A stretch of DNA of 64,000 nt. It comes from Pleodorina starrii (lineage: Eukaryota > Chlorophyta > Chlorophyceae > Chlamydomonadales > Volvocaceae). Shown here in pieces: positions 23,282 to 35,800 of the stretch (position 1 is the stretch's first letter; every line of letters begins with the position of its first letter). The stretch lies in NCBI GenBank assembly GCA_030267565.1, contig BRXU01000004.1, positions 1,430,001-1,494,000 of the forward strand, written 5' to 3'. The translations under genes and the position numbers were made by a program. The notes beneath the pieces were generated by a model. It searched no databases. It saw nothing but the letters and a program-made list of their open reading frames with translations, and was not told the DNA's origin.

Positions 23282-23884
23282 CAAATATGGGCAGCCGAGT
23301 CCGGGGTCGGGGTCTAGGAGAAGTGCCGTGTTCGGAGCGGTGTTCGGCACCGCCTATTTAGGCTCTTAGGGACGAGGGCTACGGAGTTTCCCTGCCAGCT
23401 GAGACTATTTTTGCGTGGAACAGTGGAAGTGTCGGAACAAGTGGAGCTCCCTGTGGCAAAAGGAGTTGCGTTGGGCCTGACCTGGGTGTGGCGTCTTTGC
23501 TTGCGGCCAGACCCGTTCTCGCCATGGGCCTTGCTTACATGCCCGCGGTGGTCAGGTTTCGCCCTGGTCAAGATAATTATCAGTAAATTGTGGAACAACG
23601 GTCATGCGGCAGACCACACACGTGGCCCAACCTGCATACTCTGCGCTCTAGCTACGTACAGCACGCGCGACTGGCGGGCGGTCAAAGCGGGACTTACGGG
23701 TTCAAAAATATTTTTATTCAAGTTGGTATGTGGAAATATGGAAACAACACAGTAAATTTGGATGAATCGCTAAATTGTTGGAATGCTTTACAAGATGTAT
23801 GACTTGCCGTTAGCGTCCCTTGATGTCCACCAGCCGCAGATCATAATCAACACCTTTGACATGAACTCTGAACGGTTGTAAACT

Positions 23885-26800
23885 ATGCCACGACGGTCTT
23901 GCAAGCCTGTGCTCCTTCCGAAAGTACCTGAAAGGGTCAGAACCGCACACCGCCATTGATCGTTACTATTTATGATAATGTCAAAGCCTACCTTTTACGC
24001 TGAGCTTCTCTTGCGGGCAAAGCTTCGAAGTCCGAAGCTCCTTGCGGCGGAAATCCTCAGCCCGTCACTAATTATGTGAGGTCGCCTTGCGAACGCGCCT
24101 CTTTCCTCTCGCCATCCTTACGTTGACCCAATGATCGCAGGCTCGTGACGTTCGTCCTGGGTTGGGCCATCTCAACGACCGACCGGTTCGCGGTGGGTGG
24201 TGGGGTGGCTGGCTGGCTAACTTCGTGGTTTGGTTCCGACGACGACCTCCTCGCTCGACGCACACAACCCCGCCCACAAACCCGCACACCAAGCCGCCTG
24301 ACCGCGCGCGCATGCAACTCTCCCGTCCCCTCCCCTCCCCTCCCCCCTCCCCCCTGCCGCCCCTCCCCTCCCCCCTTCTCCCCTCCCTCCGCTCCCCCTC
24401 CTCCACAGATCTTCAATTTCGCTGACAGCTCCCACCGCTTCCTGCGCGCTGAGATGGACATCCTGCGCAACGCCGCCGTGGGTGCGGACATCCCCGCCTG
24501 CCTCTCCCCGCTGGCGGGTGCCATGGAGGCCGAGCTGGGGCGGCGGCGGAGGGACCGCGAGGCGACGCAGCGGTACGCGCAGTGGCGCCAGGAGGCAGCC
24601 GCGAACCGCAACACCAACACCGGCAACCGCCTGCAGCGCCTGCAGCAGCAGCTGCAGCAGCGGCAGCTGCAGCACGCTGCTGGCGAGGCGCAGGAGAGGG
24701 AGAGGGAGGGGGAGGAGGAGCAGGGGGAGGAATGGCGGCGGCTGTGGGCCCTGGAGGAGCAAGGGGCGGACGAGTGGCTGCAGCTGCAGCAGTTGGAACG
24801 ACAGCTGCTGGATGTGGATGTGGATGTGGAGGAGGAGGAGGAGGAGGTGGAGGAGAAAGAGGTGGAGGAGAAGATGCAGCAGCGGGGGCGGTTGCTGCAG
24901 GGAGGGCCGGGGCAGGGCGATGCCGGCAGCGGCGGGGACGGCGGCGAGGCGGTGCCCGGGGGTCAGCGGGGGGGCCGTCAGCGGCGGCCGTGGCGTGTGA
25001 ACTGGGGCCTGCTGCGGCAGGGGGGCGAAGTCAATGTGAGTCGGAGCCCGGGGGAGGCGGCGGGGCGGGAGGTGGTGATGGCGCTGCTGGCGGCGACGAA
25101 GAAGCCGCGGGTGTGGGAGGCGCTGCAGAGCTGCAGGTGGGTCATCGCCGTCGTGTGTGTGTGTGGGGTGTGTGTGTGTGGGTGTGGGTGTGTAGGGGGA
25201 GGGTGAGGGTGTCTTGGGAAGAGAGAGGGGAGAAGGGGGGTGGAGGGTTTCGGGGTTTCGGAGGGCAACGAGTGCGATGCGAGCTGGAGGCCAGAGGATT
25301 GAGGGACTGGATTGGGAGGGACTGGGGCGGGGCGGGGTGGAGCGGGGGGGGGAGGGGTGGAGCGGGGACAGCGGGAGGTAGCGGTGCGGAGGATGGCGAT
25401 GGGAAGTGGTGTGTGGGAAGCCGCAGGACGGCGGGAAGCTGTGCCGCTAGACTGGCGAGGGGGGGGAGGGAAACTAGGCTGGCAGGAGTTGGGAGAGCCC
25501 AGATCGGCTCATCCTGGCCTGGCCCGGCCCGGCCCCGGTGGAGGGTCGGGAGGTCGGGGGGGGCGAACGGGAGCGGGTCCGTGGGGAAGGGGGGAGGGCG
25601 CGGGTGGGCGGTCTGGGCTGGCACGCTGCTGCTGGTGCCACTGCCGCCGCCCGCCCGAACGTGTGTATTAGGGTACGGCATAATAACCCGCCCCCCCCCC
25701 GCCCCGCCCTGGCCGCACATCCCCTCCTGTCCGCATTTCCCCCCCCCCAGCCCTGTCACCACACCTGCCCCAGGGGCCCCTTTCCCAAGCGTTCACTGCA
25801 GCCTCCCTCCCTGCCTTCCCCCCTCCTGCCCCGCCTCACTCCCGCCTCCCTCCGAAACCTCAATACACACACACACACGCACACCCTCACACGCAGGTGG
25901 CAGGAGGCGCTTGTGGGCTCCTTCAGTGAAACCGTTTTCAACGCCTACAATCAGCTGCTGGGGTGAGGGAGGGGGTTAGGGGGGGTGGGGGTGAGGGTGA
26001 GGGAGGGGGTGAGGGTGAGGGAGGGGGTGAGGGAGGGGGTGAGGGTGAGGGTGGGGGTGGGGGTGTGGTTGGGGGTGAGGCGGGTGGGGTGAGGCGGGTG
26101 GGGTGAGGGGGGGTGGGTGAGGGGGGTGAGGGTGAGGGAGGGGGTGCGGGGGTTGAGGGGGAGGGGGAGGGGGAGGGAAGGGGGAGGGGGAGGGAGAGGG
26201 GGAGGGGGGAGGGAAGCAGGGGGAGGGGGACTGCCGCATCGCCGTTCTCGCCAACGGGTGACCCACACATCTTTGTCTGTTGGTTGCCATACTCGGTCAG
26301 TGTCGTCCCGCTCTCTCGCAATCCCAGCAGGTATGCGGATGGGGGGGAGCTGGACGGCGGGGGGCGGGGGGCGAGGCTAAGACTGACGAGGCTGCCCCCG
26401 GCTCCCCTTCCCTCCCCTCCTCCCACTCACACAACCCCCGAATCCGGTCCAATTTTCTCCCGTCCCCTCCCCTCTCCCGCTCCCCTCTCCCCTCCCCCCC
26501 TCTCCCTCTCCCCCTCTCCCCCCCTCCCCCCCCCCCAGCCCCACCATGCTCCCCTCCCTGGACGAGTGGATCCTGCTGAGCTCATTGGTCAATGCCACCC
26601 TGGCTGCCAGCGGGAGGAGGGGTACTTTGGAGGTGGGGGGGGGGCGGGTGTGTGTGTGTGTATGGGGGGGAACGGGTGAGGGGAGGGGCTGGAGATGGAT
26701 GCATTGCCTTTGCACGAAAAGCGCTCTCCCCTCTCCCCCTGCGTTTCTCCTCTCTTCCCCCCAGGCCCCACCTCCGCCCCCGCAAAACAAAACAAGACAG

Positions 26801-29800
26801 CACATCATACATACCCCTCCCTCGTTTCCCCCCTCCTCCCGCCCTTCCCCCCCCGTTCCCCCCCCCACATACACACACAGGCCACCCTGGAGTTCCTGAT
26901 GCCGGTGATGCCCGTGTCGGGGATGCAGCCGGGGTGGCTGGCGCTGGTGCCGGACACGCCACAGGTGGGGAGCTGGGGTGGGGTGGGGGGTTGTGTTTAT
27001 GCGGTGTCCATATACGGCGTTGCCGGTGGGTGGTGGAGTACGACGCGGCACGGTACGGCATGTGGTGAGAAACTCGGGCGAGGCGGTTTGGAGACCGCTG
27101 CTGCGTGCTCTCGTCCACAACCCCCCTTTCAACAACCTCCCCCTTCCCTTTCCCCCTCCCCTCCCTCCCCTTCCCACGAAACGCGCGCGACCCCACCAAT
27201 GTCGCCCAAGTCCGTCCCTTCGCTGCGGTTCTCACTCTTGAAATTCCCACCCCACCCCACCCCACCCTTAAAAATTGAACTCTGCCCCACTCGGACCGTT
27301 TTGCCTGTCCTCCTCCGTCAACCCTCTCTCCCCTTCCCCCCTCCCCCTCCCCACCCTCTCCCCCTTTCCCCCCTCCCCCCTCTCCTCCCCTCCCTTCCCC
27401 GCAGGTCCGTGCCTTCGCCGCCCACCTGTCCGCCACCTCCCTCTACTTTGACGACATCTACCTGGGGGTGTTCCCCACCACCGCAGCGGCAATGGACGCG
27501 GCAGCAGTCGCCTCGGGACCCGCACCGAGAGCGGCCGCCGACCCAGACACCGACCCCGACCCCCATGCAGCGGGCGACAGCGGCAGCGGTGACGGAGGCA
27601 GTAGGGGCGGGGGCGGGGGCAGTCGCCGTTTTCGGCCCCGTCGGCGGCGGCCGCGTGTGTCGCCCGGGGGTCGGCTGTGGGCGGTGCTGGAGTTCGCTTC
27701 GGGTCCCGAGCCCGGGGGCGGTGCGGATTACGCGATTCGTATGAAGGCGATGCACGTGCCATCAACCTTCTCCAAGCTGTCGTCGGTGCGTATGTGTGAG
27801 GAGGGGGGGGAGGAGGAGTTAGGATGGAGAATGGACCGGAGGCGGCGTGTGCGTGTGGTTGTGTGTGTGGTGGGGGGGTTTGGGGGGTATATGGGGTTGG
27901 GTGGGGGGTGGTACTGCGTTGGGGAGGGTTGGGGGTGGGGTTTGGGGAGAGGGTCGTGTTTAGGAAGGGGGGTGTTCAGATGAGCCATCCCCCCTTTCAC
28001 CCCCGATGACGTGGCCGAGTATGGCAAGTCCGCATCGAGGCGACCAAGCAACCTTGCTTTGAACCTGCACCAAACCTCATGAAAACCCCACTAACCTGTT
28101 TTGCCGTACTTTCCGTACTTGCAGCCCGAGTGTACGACCTGTTCGAGCGACTTCGTGCCGTACGTGGCATCTGGCTTCCTGTCGCTGCAGGTAGGGTCTT
28201 GGGGTCCGGGATTGAGGGGCGGGGGGGCTTGGAGGTGGGGTTGGGAGGGGACGGGAATTTGTTGGGCCGCGGGGCGCCGAAGGCTGAACCGTGTGTGTAT
28301 GTATGTGTGTGTGTCTTGGTGTCCGCGTGCGGAGCGCCGCCTGTGTGTGTGTCGCATCGCATCGCTTTGTGGGTTACCGGTCAGCGAAGGTAAATCATTC
28401 TACTGCAGAGCAGCATATCCGAGAGACCCAAAGGATCAGCACTGGGCCGCATGGCGGTTTCGTTGACGTGAGGGGACGTGAGGGGGTAAACCACCCATGG
28501 CTGCAGCCGCCCCCCGGTCTCTCTCCCCCAGGCCCCAGCTCCGAAACCCCTCCTCCAACTCGAGGCACCAGTCCCGACCCCTATCCCAACCCCACCCCCC
28601 GCGCCCGGCCCCACCCACCCCAACCCCTCGAGCCCTAAACCCTTCAAACCAATGAAAACCCTAAAACCCTAAAACCCTCACAGGCCGCTGTCAGCGGATA
28701 TGTCCTGGGTCTCAACCACCCAGCTGACAGTCCCCCAACCGGGTCAGAGCCGGGGCCCGCCGCTGTGCCGCTGTCGGAGGCCACCGCCTGGCTGCCAGTG
28801 CCGCTGCCGCTGCACGGGCGGGCGCTCGGCAGCAGTGGGAGGAATGGCTCCGGAACCAGCGGCCTCGGCGCGGCGGCTGCGGCTGCTCCAGGGGACGTGT
28901 ACAGTATCTGGTTCACGCCCCTACCCAACATGGGCCAAGAGGTGAGGGGGAGGAGGAAGGAGGGGGGGTTTGGGGGGTAGCGGATGGGGGATTGAGGGCA
29001 GGTGGGGTGGGGGAAAAGGGTGGGGTGGGCGGAAGGGTGTTTGGCGTCGCAGTGAGCGCTGTGCGATGTTGGGGGGTGGGGGGGTGAGGGGGGAAGGGGG
29101 CCTGGTCCCTGAGGGGAAGCTGAGGGGCGCACCTCCGCGGCGGCTCTGAGCCCCTGACGCCCCCCCCCCCCGCCGGGGTACCCGCCCGCGGCTGTGGCTG
29201 TGGCTGCGGCTACGGGGATGGATCGGACGTACCGCCATCGCGGCGGCGAGGGGGGGGGCAGCGCAGTGCAGCGGGTTGCGCCGGGTAGCTCCCGCCCCAC
29301 AGACGAAGGACGAGAGCGTGCATGCCTCGTCCCGCCCACCCACCCATCCACTCAGTAATGGGCACTCCCGTAATGGGCAACGTCGCCAACAATGAGATAT
29401 GAGAACCCCCAATTGGGGAAGTCCATCTGCGGCCCGTTACGTCCCCCCCCCCTTGGGGCACCCCCCGGGTGCAGGTCAACGCCTTTTACGAGTACGGCTC
29501 CCCTCTGTTGGGACTCATCACCACGTGCAGCTTTGCATTGCCGCTACTGTCGATGGTCAGGTGGGTGGTTGGGAGGGGGAGGGGAGGGGAGGGGAGGGGA
29601 GGGGAGGGGAGGGGAGGGGAGGGGAGGGGAGGGGAGGGGAGGGGAGGGGAGGGGAGGGGAGGGGAGGGGAGGGGAGGGGAGGGGGACCTGAACCTTCGCT
29701 TTGTCGTATTCCCCACTCTCCCTCCCACCCCACCCCATGTGGGCCGCGGGCAATGTCTTCAATGCGCGCACATATCGGCGCTGCGACCACGCCACCGCCA

Positions 29801-32800
29801 CGGCCACCGCCACGACCACACACACGCTGGTGAGGGTTCTCACCAGCCACGCAGTCAACGACTCTCGTCCCTCTTCCAGCACCCACCCCATCACCCGGAT
29901 GTTACCCCACCACCCCCCGCTTGCCCCCTCTGCCCCCTCCCTGCAGCCCCCAACCTCCGCCCCCGGGGCCTCGTTGCTTCCCCCCCCCCCCATCATGACC
30001 CCGGCTTGCCCTGGTCTTTGCGCGATCGGGCTTTCCTTCGCATCCCATCCCTCTCTGCCTCCCCCCCTCCCCCCCAACCCCCCCTCCCCCGGGGTCTCCC
30101 TCACCCCTCTGGCCCCTTCCCCCCCCCCACCCTTCCCCCCCCCCACCCTGCCCCCCACCCCCTCCAGGTCCATGACCTCCCAGCGTCAGAGCGGGTTGCA
30201 GCACCTGCTTGAGGTGTCGGGTCTGTCCGGAGGGGGGTGGATGGCGGCGTGGATGGGGGCGGGGGGGACCGTCATGGCGGCGAGCTTCGCACTGGTGGGG
30301 GGGAGGGGGCGGGAGGGGGAGAGAGGGAGAGAGGGGGAGAGGGAGAGAGGGGGAGGGAGAGGGAGAGGGAGAGGGAGAGGGAGAGGGAGAGGGAGAGGGA
30401 GAGGGCGAGGGAGAGGGAGAGGGAGAGGGAGAGGGAGAGGGAGAGGGAGAGGGAGAGGGAGAGGGAGAGGGAGAGGGAGAGGGAGAGGGAGAGGGAGAGG
30501 GAGAGGGAGAGGGAGAGGGAGAGGGAGAGGGAGAGGGAGAGGGGGCCGATGGGAAAGGGGCCGATGGGAAAGGGGCCGATGGGAAAGGGGCCGATGGGAA
30601 AGGGGCCGATGGGAAAGGGGCCGATGGGAAAGGGTACGCACGCGGTGGCTGGCGGGCTGGACCTTTGTGTGTTCGGAAGGGGGCCACCGGATGTCGGGAG
30701 GGGACACAGTCTCGGCTGGGCGGTAGGCGGGTGTGCGTGTAGGGGTGTAGGGCAATTGGAGATGGGGCGGGGAACTGCCTGCCTGCTCCCGCCTCCGGCC
30801 TCTGGACGTGCCCCACTGCCGCCTTTGCACTCCTTCCTTTGCCCCGATCTGCCAACCTCGTCCATCATTGAGACTGCAGATCAGTCAATCAACCATCGAC
30901 CATCCACCCCCCTTCCCCCCCTCCCCCACCCACTCCCCCCCCGCCCCCTCTCTCTCTCCCCCCCCCAGGAGGGTCTGCTGGCCAGCTGCACCTACCTGCG
31001 GTTGGTGCAGCCGGGGCTGTGGGCGGCGGTGATGGGGGCGGCGGCCGCTGCTGCTGCCTCCTGGGGGGTGCTGCTGGGGGGCTGCTGCTGGGGGGACGCA
31101 AAGCAGGCGGCTGTAGGTGGGTGGGGTGGGTGGGGAGGGTTGGGGAGGGGAGGGGAGGGGAGGGAGGGCTCGGGAGGGTTGGGGTTGGGGGGAGGGTTGG
31201 GGAGGGTTGGGGAGGGTTCGGGAGGGTTGGGGTGGGGGGGTGGGGGGGAGGGTTGGGGGGGTCCACAACTCCGCATAGTGCCGCAGGAGGACTCCTTCCC
31301 AGGCTGTTGCTGCTGCTGCCGCGGCCACCGCCACCGTCTTTCGCTGCCACCGCTGCCAATACATTCCGCTCCGCTCCGCACCCACCCTCCCTCCACTCCC
31401 CATTCGGCCCCCCCTCCTCTCCCCCTTCGCCCCCGCCCCCCCCTCCGCCCGTCAGGCAGCTTCCTGATCACTCTGGCGGCTGCAGTGCCCTTCCTGACCT
31501 TCTACACGGCGGGTGAGGAACGGGCCTCGCTTACCTGCAGGCCGGCATGTGTGTTTGTCTGTTTGTCTGTCTGTGTGTGTGGGGGGGGGGGAAGAGGGGG
31601 AGGGGTCTGTGTGCGTCACATCTTCTTTTCCGGGGCACCCCTCCCCAGCCCCCCCGTCCCCCGGGCCCCGTCCCCCCGGGGTCTTCCCGGCTCCCCCCGG
31701 TATCTGCTTTTTCATCCTCCGCTGCCCCCTGCCAGCCTCCCCTCTCCCCCGTTTCCTGTGAGATCGAGCGGGACTCCCTCCTCCCCTGAGCCCCACCCCT
31801 CCCCTGAGCCCCCCACCCCTCCCTTTCCCTCCCCCACCCCCCCCTACCTCCCCCCCTCGCAGCCCCCTCGCAGCTCCTGCCCCTCAAACGCACCTGCTGC
31901 CTCCTCTGGCCTGTGGCGCTTTCCGTACTGCTACAGCGCATGGCAGCCGGCCACCAACTGAGGCGCTACGGCGCCGACCGCCACGTGTCTGCCGTACCGG
32001 GACTGGACTGGGCCACAGCGACCCACGGGTCACTCTCCACCGCCGAACTCATCGCCTTCCTGCTGCTGGACGCCGGGCTGTACCTGGCGGCGGCGGCGGC
32101 GGTGGCGGCGTGGCGGCAGGGCCGCCTACGGTGGCTGCGCCGCGGCAGCGGTGTGTACGGCAGCGGCGAGGCTGGCGACGGCGGCGGCGGCGGCGGCGGG
32201 GGGAAAGCGGCAGCGGCGGCGGCGGTACTGGATCTGCGCGGTGTGGGTCACCGCTACCCGGGGGCGGCTGTCCGGGCGGTGGATGGCGTCGACCTCTGCG
32301 TGGCAGCGGGTGGGGTTTTTTGGGGGGGGGTTGAGTGGGTGAGAGTGATGAGTGTGAGGGCGACTTGTGTGTTTTGGGAAGGGGGGGGGGGAGTCGGTTG
32401 GGGGGGTTGGAGAGTGGGTGGGTGAGTGAGCGAGAGGAGCCCCCGCCCAAACTCTCTTTCTTCCCCTCAACCTCTTCCCCCCCCCGTAGGGGGCACGTCA
32501 ACCCCAAATCCTGGACTCCCCCCCCAACCGCACACATACACGCACACTCCGGTCCATCGCTGCGGTTTCATCTTTATTCCCCACCGCCTCCACCCCGGCC
32601 TATTCGTGGACACAACCCCCCCCCCCTCACACACACACATACACATACACACACATACACCCCAACACCCCCCCCCCACACACACACACCCCAACACACC
32701 CACCCTCAGGCGAGGCGGTGGCGCTGCTGGGTCGCAACGCGGCGGGTAAGAGCACTCTGGTGGCCGTCACCAGCGGTCGATTGGAGCCCAGCGGGGGAGG

Positions 32801-35800
32801 ACAAGTACGGCTGGGCGGCTACGTCATGTACGACGACGCGGGACGAGCAGCTGCTGCTGCTGGACGAGCGGGAGGAGGAGGAGGGGCAGGTGGCGGCGGC
32901 GGAGGTCGCGCGGCGGCGTACCGGTGCCTGGGCTACTGTCCGCAGGGGAATGTACTGGTGAGGGGGACGGGGGGGAGGGGGCGGAGGGGGCGGGGGGGGG
33001 GCAGCAGAGACAGAGCAGCGCAGAGTGGTTTGGAGGGAGGGAGGGAGGGGTGGGTGGATCCTCCGCTGCTGTGCTCCCTTGAGCTCACCCGCCTACTCGG
33101 GTCTTAGGGTTTCATGGACCCTCCCCCACACCCCACGTTGCGCGTCCGCCTCCCCTACCCCTGCGGCCCACCACTCCCTACTCGTTCCCCCTTCCCTCCT
33201 TCCCTCCCCCCCTTGCTCCACCATTCTCTCCCTCCCTCCCCCCCTCCCCCCCTCCCCTCCCTCCCCTTCCCAGCTCCCCGACCTGACCGCCTCCGAGCAC
33301 TTGCAACTGGCACTGGTGCTGCGGGGGGCGGCGGGGACCAGCGGAGGCGGGGGAGGAGGAGGCGGCGGGTGCTGGTTCCCGCCCTGGTCTCGGAGCCGCA
33401 GGCAGCTGGTGGCGGCGGCGGAGAGGCTGGCGGAGCGGGTTTCGCTGCCGAGGGACATGATGCAGGTAGTGGGGGGAGGGGGGAGGGGGGAGGGGGAAGG
33501 TGTGTGTGAGGGGGAGTACGACAGATCGACAGTCCATATATTTATATCGATGGTATGTTCCATAAACATGAAATGGGGGAGGGCGTTGGGAGGGGAGGGG
33601 AGGGGAGAGGAGGTAGTCGGGACTCGGGAGGGGGGAGTTGATGGAAGCACGTGTGTCCGAGAGGAGCGAGCAATAGTGTTGTGCGCACGGGGGGCGGGGG
33701 AGGGGGCAAAGGCGCTGTGATGCCGCTACCGGCACTCATCACCCTCATCACCCCACCACATCCCTAATCCCTCCCCCCCAGGTTCTGTCCCATCAGCTGT
33801 CTGGCGGCTCCCGGCGCAAACTGCAGTTGGGTGTTGCCATGGCGGGGCAGCCCCGAGTGCTGCTGCTGGACGAGCTCACGGCGGGGGTGGACGCGGAGAG
33901 CAGACAGGTGGGGGGGAGAGGGGGGGCGGGGGTGGGGAGGGGGGCGGGGAGGGGGGTGTGGGTGTGTGGGGGGGGGGCGGTGTGGTGGCGAGGTGGTGGC
34001 ACATGTGTGTGAGGGTGGGGGGTGGGAGTGAGGCAGCCCTCCCCCCCTTCACATCTCCCTCCTTACCAACCACCAAATGCGGGTCCCGACAGAGCCGCAG
34101 TCATCCCACAGAGCCGCCGCCTCCCCGTTGACACACTCGCAACCAACCCCCCCCCCCCCCCCAGGCCAACAGGCGCGCCCTGGCTCGCGCCAAGCAGGGC
34201 CCCTGGGGCGTCGACGGCGACAGCGCCGGCGGCGGCGGTGGTGGCGGTGATGCGGAGGCCCTCCACCGACCCGCGGGTCACTCCACTGCTGGTGCTGCGC
34301 TGCTGTTCACCAGCCACCACCTGGGGGAGGTGGAGGCGCTGGCGGATCAGGTGGCGGTGCTGGAGCAGGTGGGGGGGGTGGGGCTGGGGGGCTGGAGGGT
34401 GTGTATTTGCGTGTGTGAGTGTGTGCAGGGGGAAAGGGAGGGACATCGGATGATCCCAGCCGCCGTGCACGGGAGGGAGCGACGTCCGCCTCCGCCTTCG
34501 CATGGTGCTCCTGGTGCTCCTGGTACTCCTGGTACTCCTGCCCGGTTGCGACTCGTACGTTCTGTGTGGGGGTTCTGCAACCGCCTGCCCGCCCCACCGG
34601 CCCCACCCCACCCCACCCTACCTGCCCTTGCGCCTCTCTCCCTCAGGGTCGCCTTCAATTCGTAACGCCCGCAGCCGACCTGCTGGCCCCCCTCAAGGCG
34701 GGCGCCAACAGCGTCCTGAGGATCACCACCCGCCCGCCACCGCCGCCGCCGCCGCCGTTGCCTGAGGGGGGCAGCAGCGGCGGCAACGCAGCGGCGGCGG
34801 CGGCGGCATCCTCGCATGCCTCCGACGGCGGCGCCGACGCCAAGCGCCTCGCCCTCGGCCCGGTGTTCACCCGGACCCAGTTGCGTGACATGGTGGTACG
34901 GAAGCTCGGACACAGTACGGCACGGGTGTTGTACAGCACCTGGACGAGCACGGCGGTTTACCTGGAGGCACCGCCGCCAGCTGGGCTGGATAAGGTGGCG
35001 CAGCTGACGGCGACGGCGGCGTTGTCCGCCAGCGGCGGCGGCGCCGACGGCGGCGGCGGGTGCCTGGCTCCGTCCTTGGACTCGCTGTTGCAGGAGTTGC
35101 GGCCGCGGCCGGAGTACGACAGTGTTGGCGGCCGCGGCCGCGGCGGCGGCGGCGAAGGCGGTGACGGCGGGGGCGACGGCGGCGGTGACGGCGGCAGCAG
35201 GGAGTGGGAGTCCCAGCCTCTGTTGGTGGTCCGCTGCTGCCTGGGACCTCCCTCCCTGGAGGATGTGCTGCTGCTCACTGGGGCACAGCAGAAACCGAGG
35301 CAGCAGCAGCAGCAGAAGGAACCGACCCACGGGTCGGCGACGGAGGCGGTGGCGGAGCAGCCGGCAGGGAGCGGCGGCGGCGGCACGGGCCTCGCCACCA
35401 TCTCCACCCCCACCTCCACCACCTTCCGGACCAGCGGCTTCGGCGGCGGCTCCTCCGCCCCCGACGGCGCCGCAGCGGCACCGCCACCACCCACCAACCC
35501 CCACTCCCAACCCAGCTCCCGCCCCGGCACGGCCGCCTCCGCCTCCGCCGCCGGCGCCTCCGGCGGCCCCCGCCGCGGCGCCCTCCTCGACCTGGCCTGC
35601 TCCCTGCCGCCGCTGCTGGTGAAGCACGGCCTGAGCTGGGGTCGGGACTGGGGCGCGGGTCTGCGTCTGGTGCTGCTGCCGGTGCTGCTGGTGGGTCTGG
35701 CGGTGCTGGTGCTGTCCATCCGACCGCCCAGCGCTGGACCCCCCGCGCCCCTCAACCTGGCCTGGCTGGGGCAGCAGCAGCCCACGCCGGTGGCGGGGCT

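Larger units (their letters stand above)
20596..23884. other. Repeat-rich intergenic region
   Basis: Between the LINE fragment and the ABCA gene. It contains GACGC repeats, a long degenerate CTACG/CTATG region, GAGC/GAAC tetramers and AT-richer segments with short frames lacking family motifs. A pair of hairpins followed by an A-tract lies at 23201-23281. No gene is supported. Confidence 0.55.

Noticed and set aside
26226..26331. Possible extra ABCA exon between exons 5 and 6
   Set aside because: The frame looks protein-like, but exon 5 (phase 2) joins exon 6 directly in phase; adding it would break the phase or need a poor acceptor.
30237..30868. Arg/Glu and Ser/Pro repeat frames over the purine hexamer array
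   Set aside because: Pure consequences of the (GGGAGA)n microsatellite in an ABCA intron.
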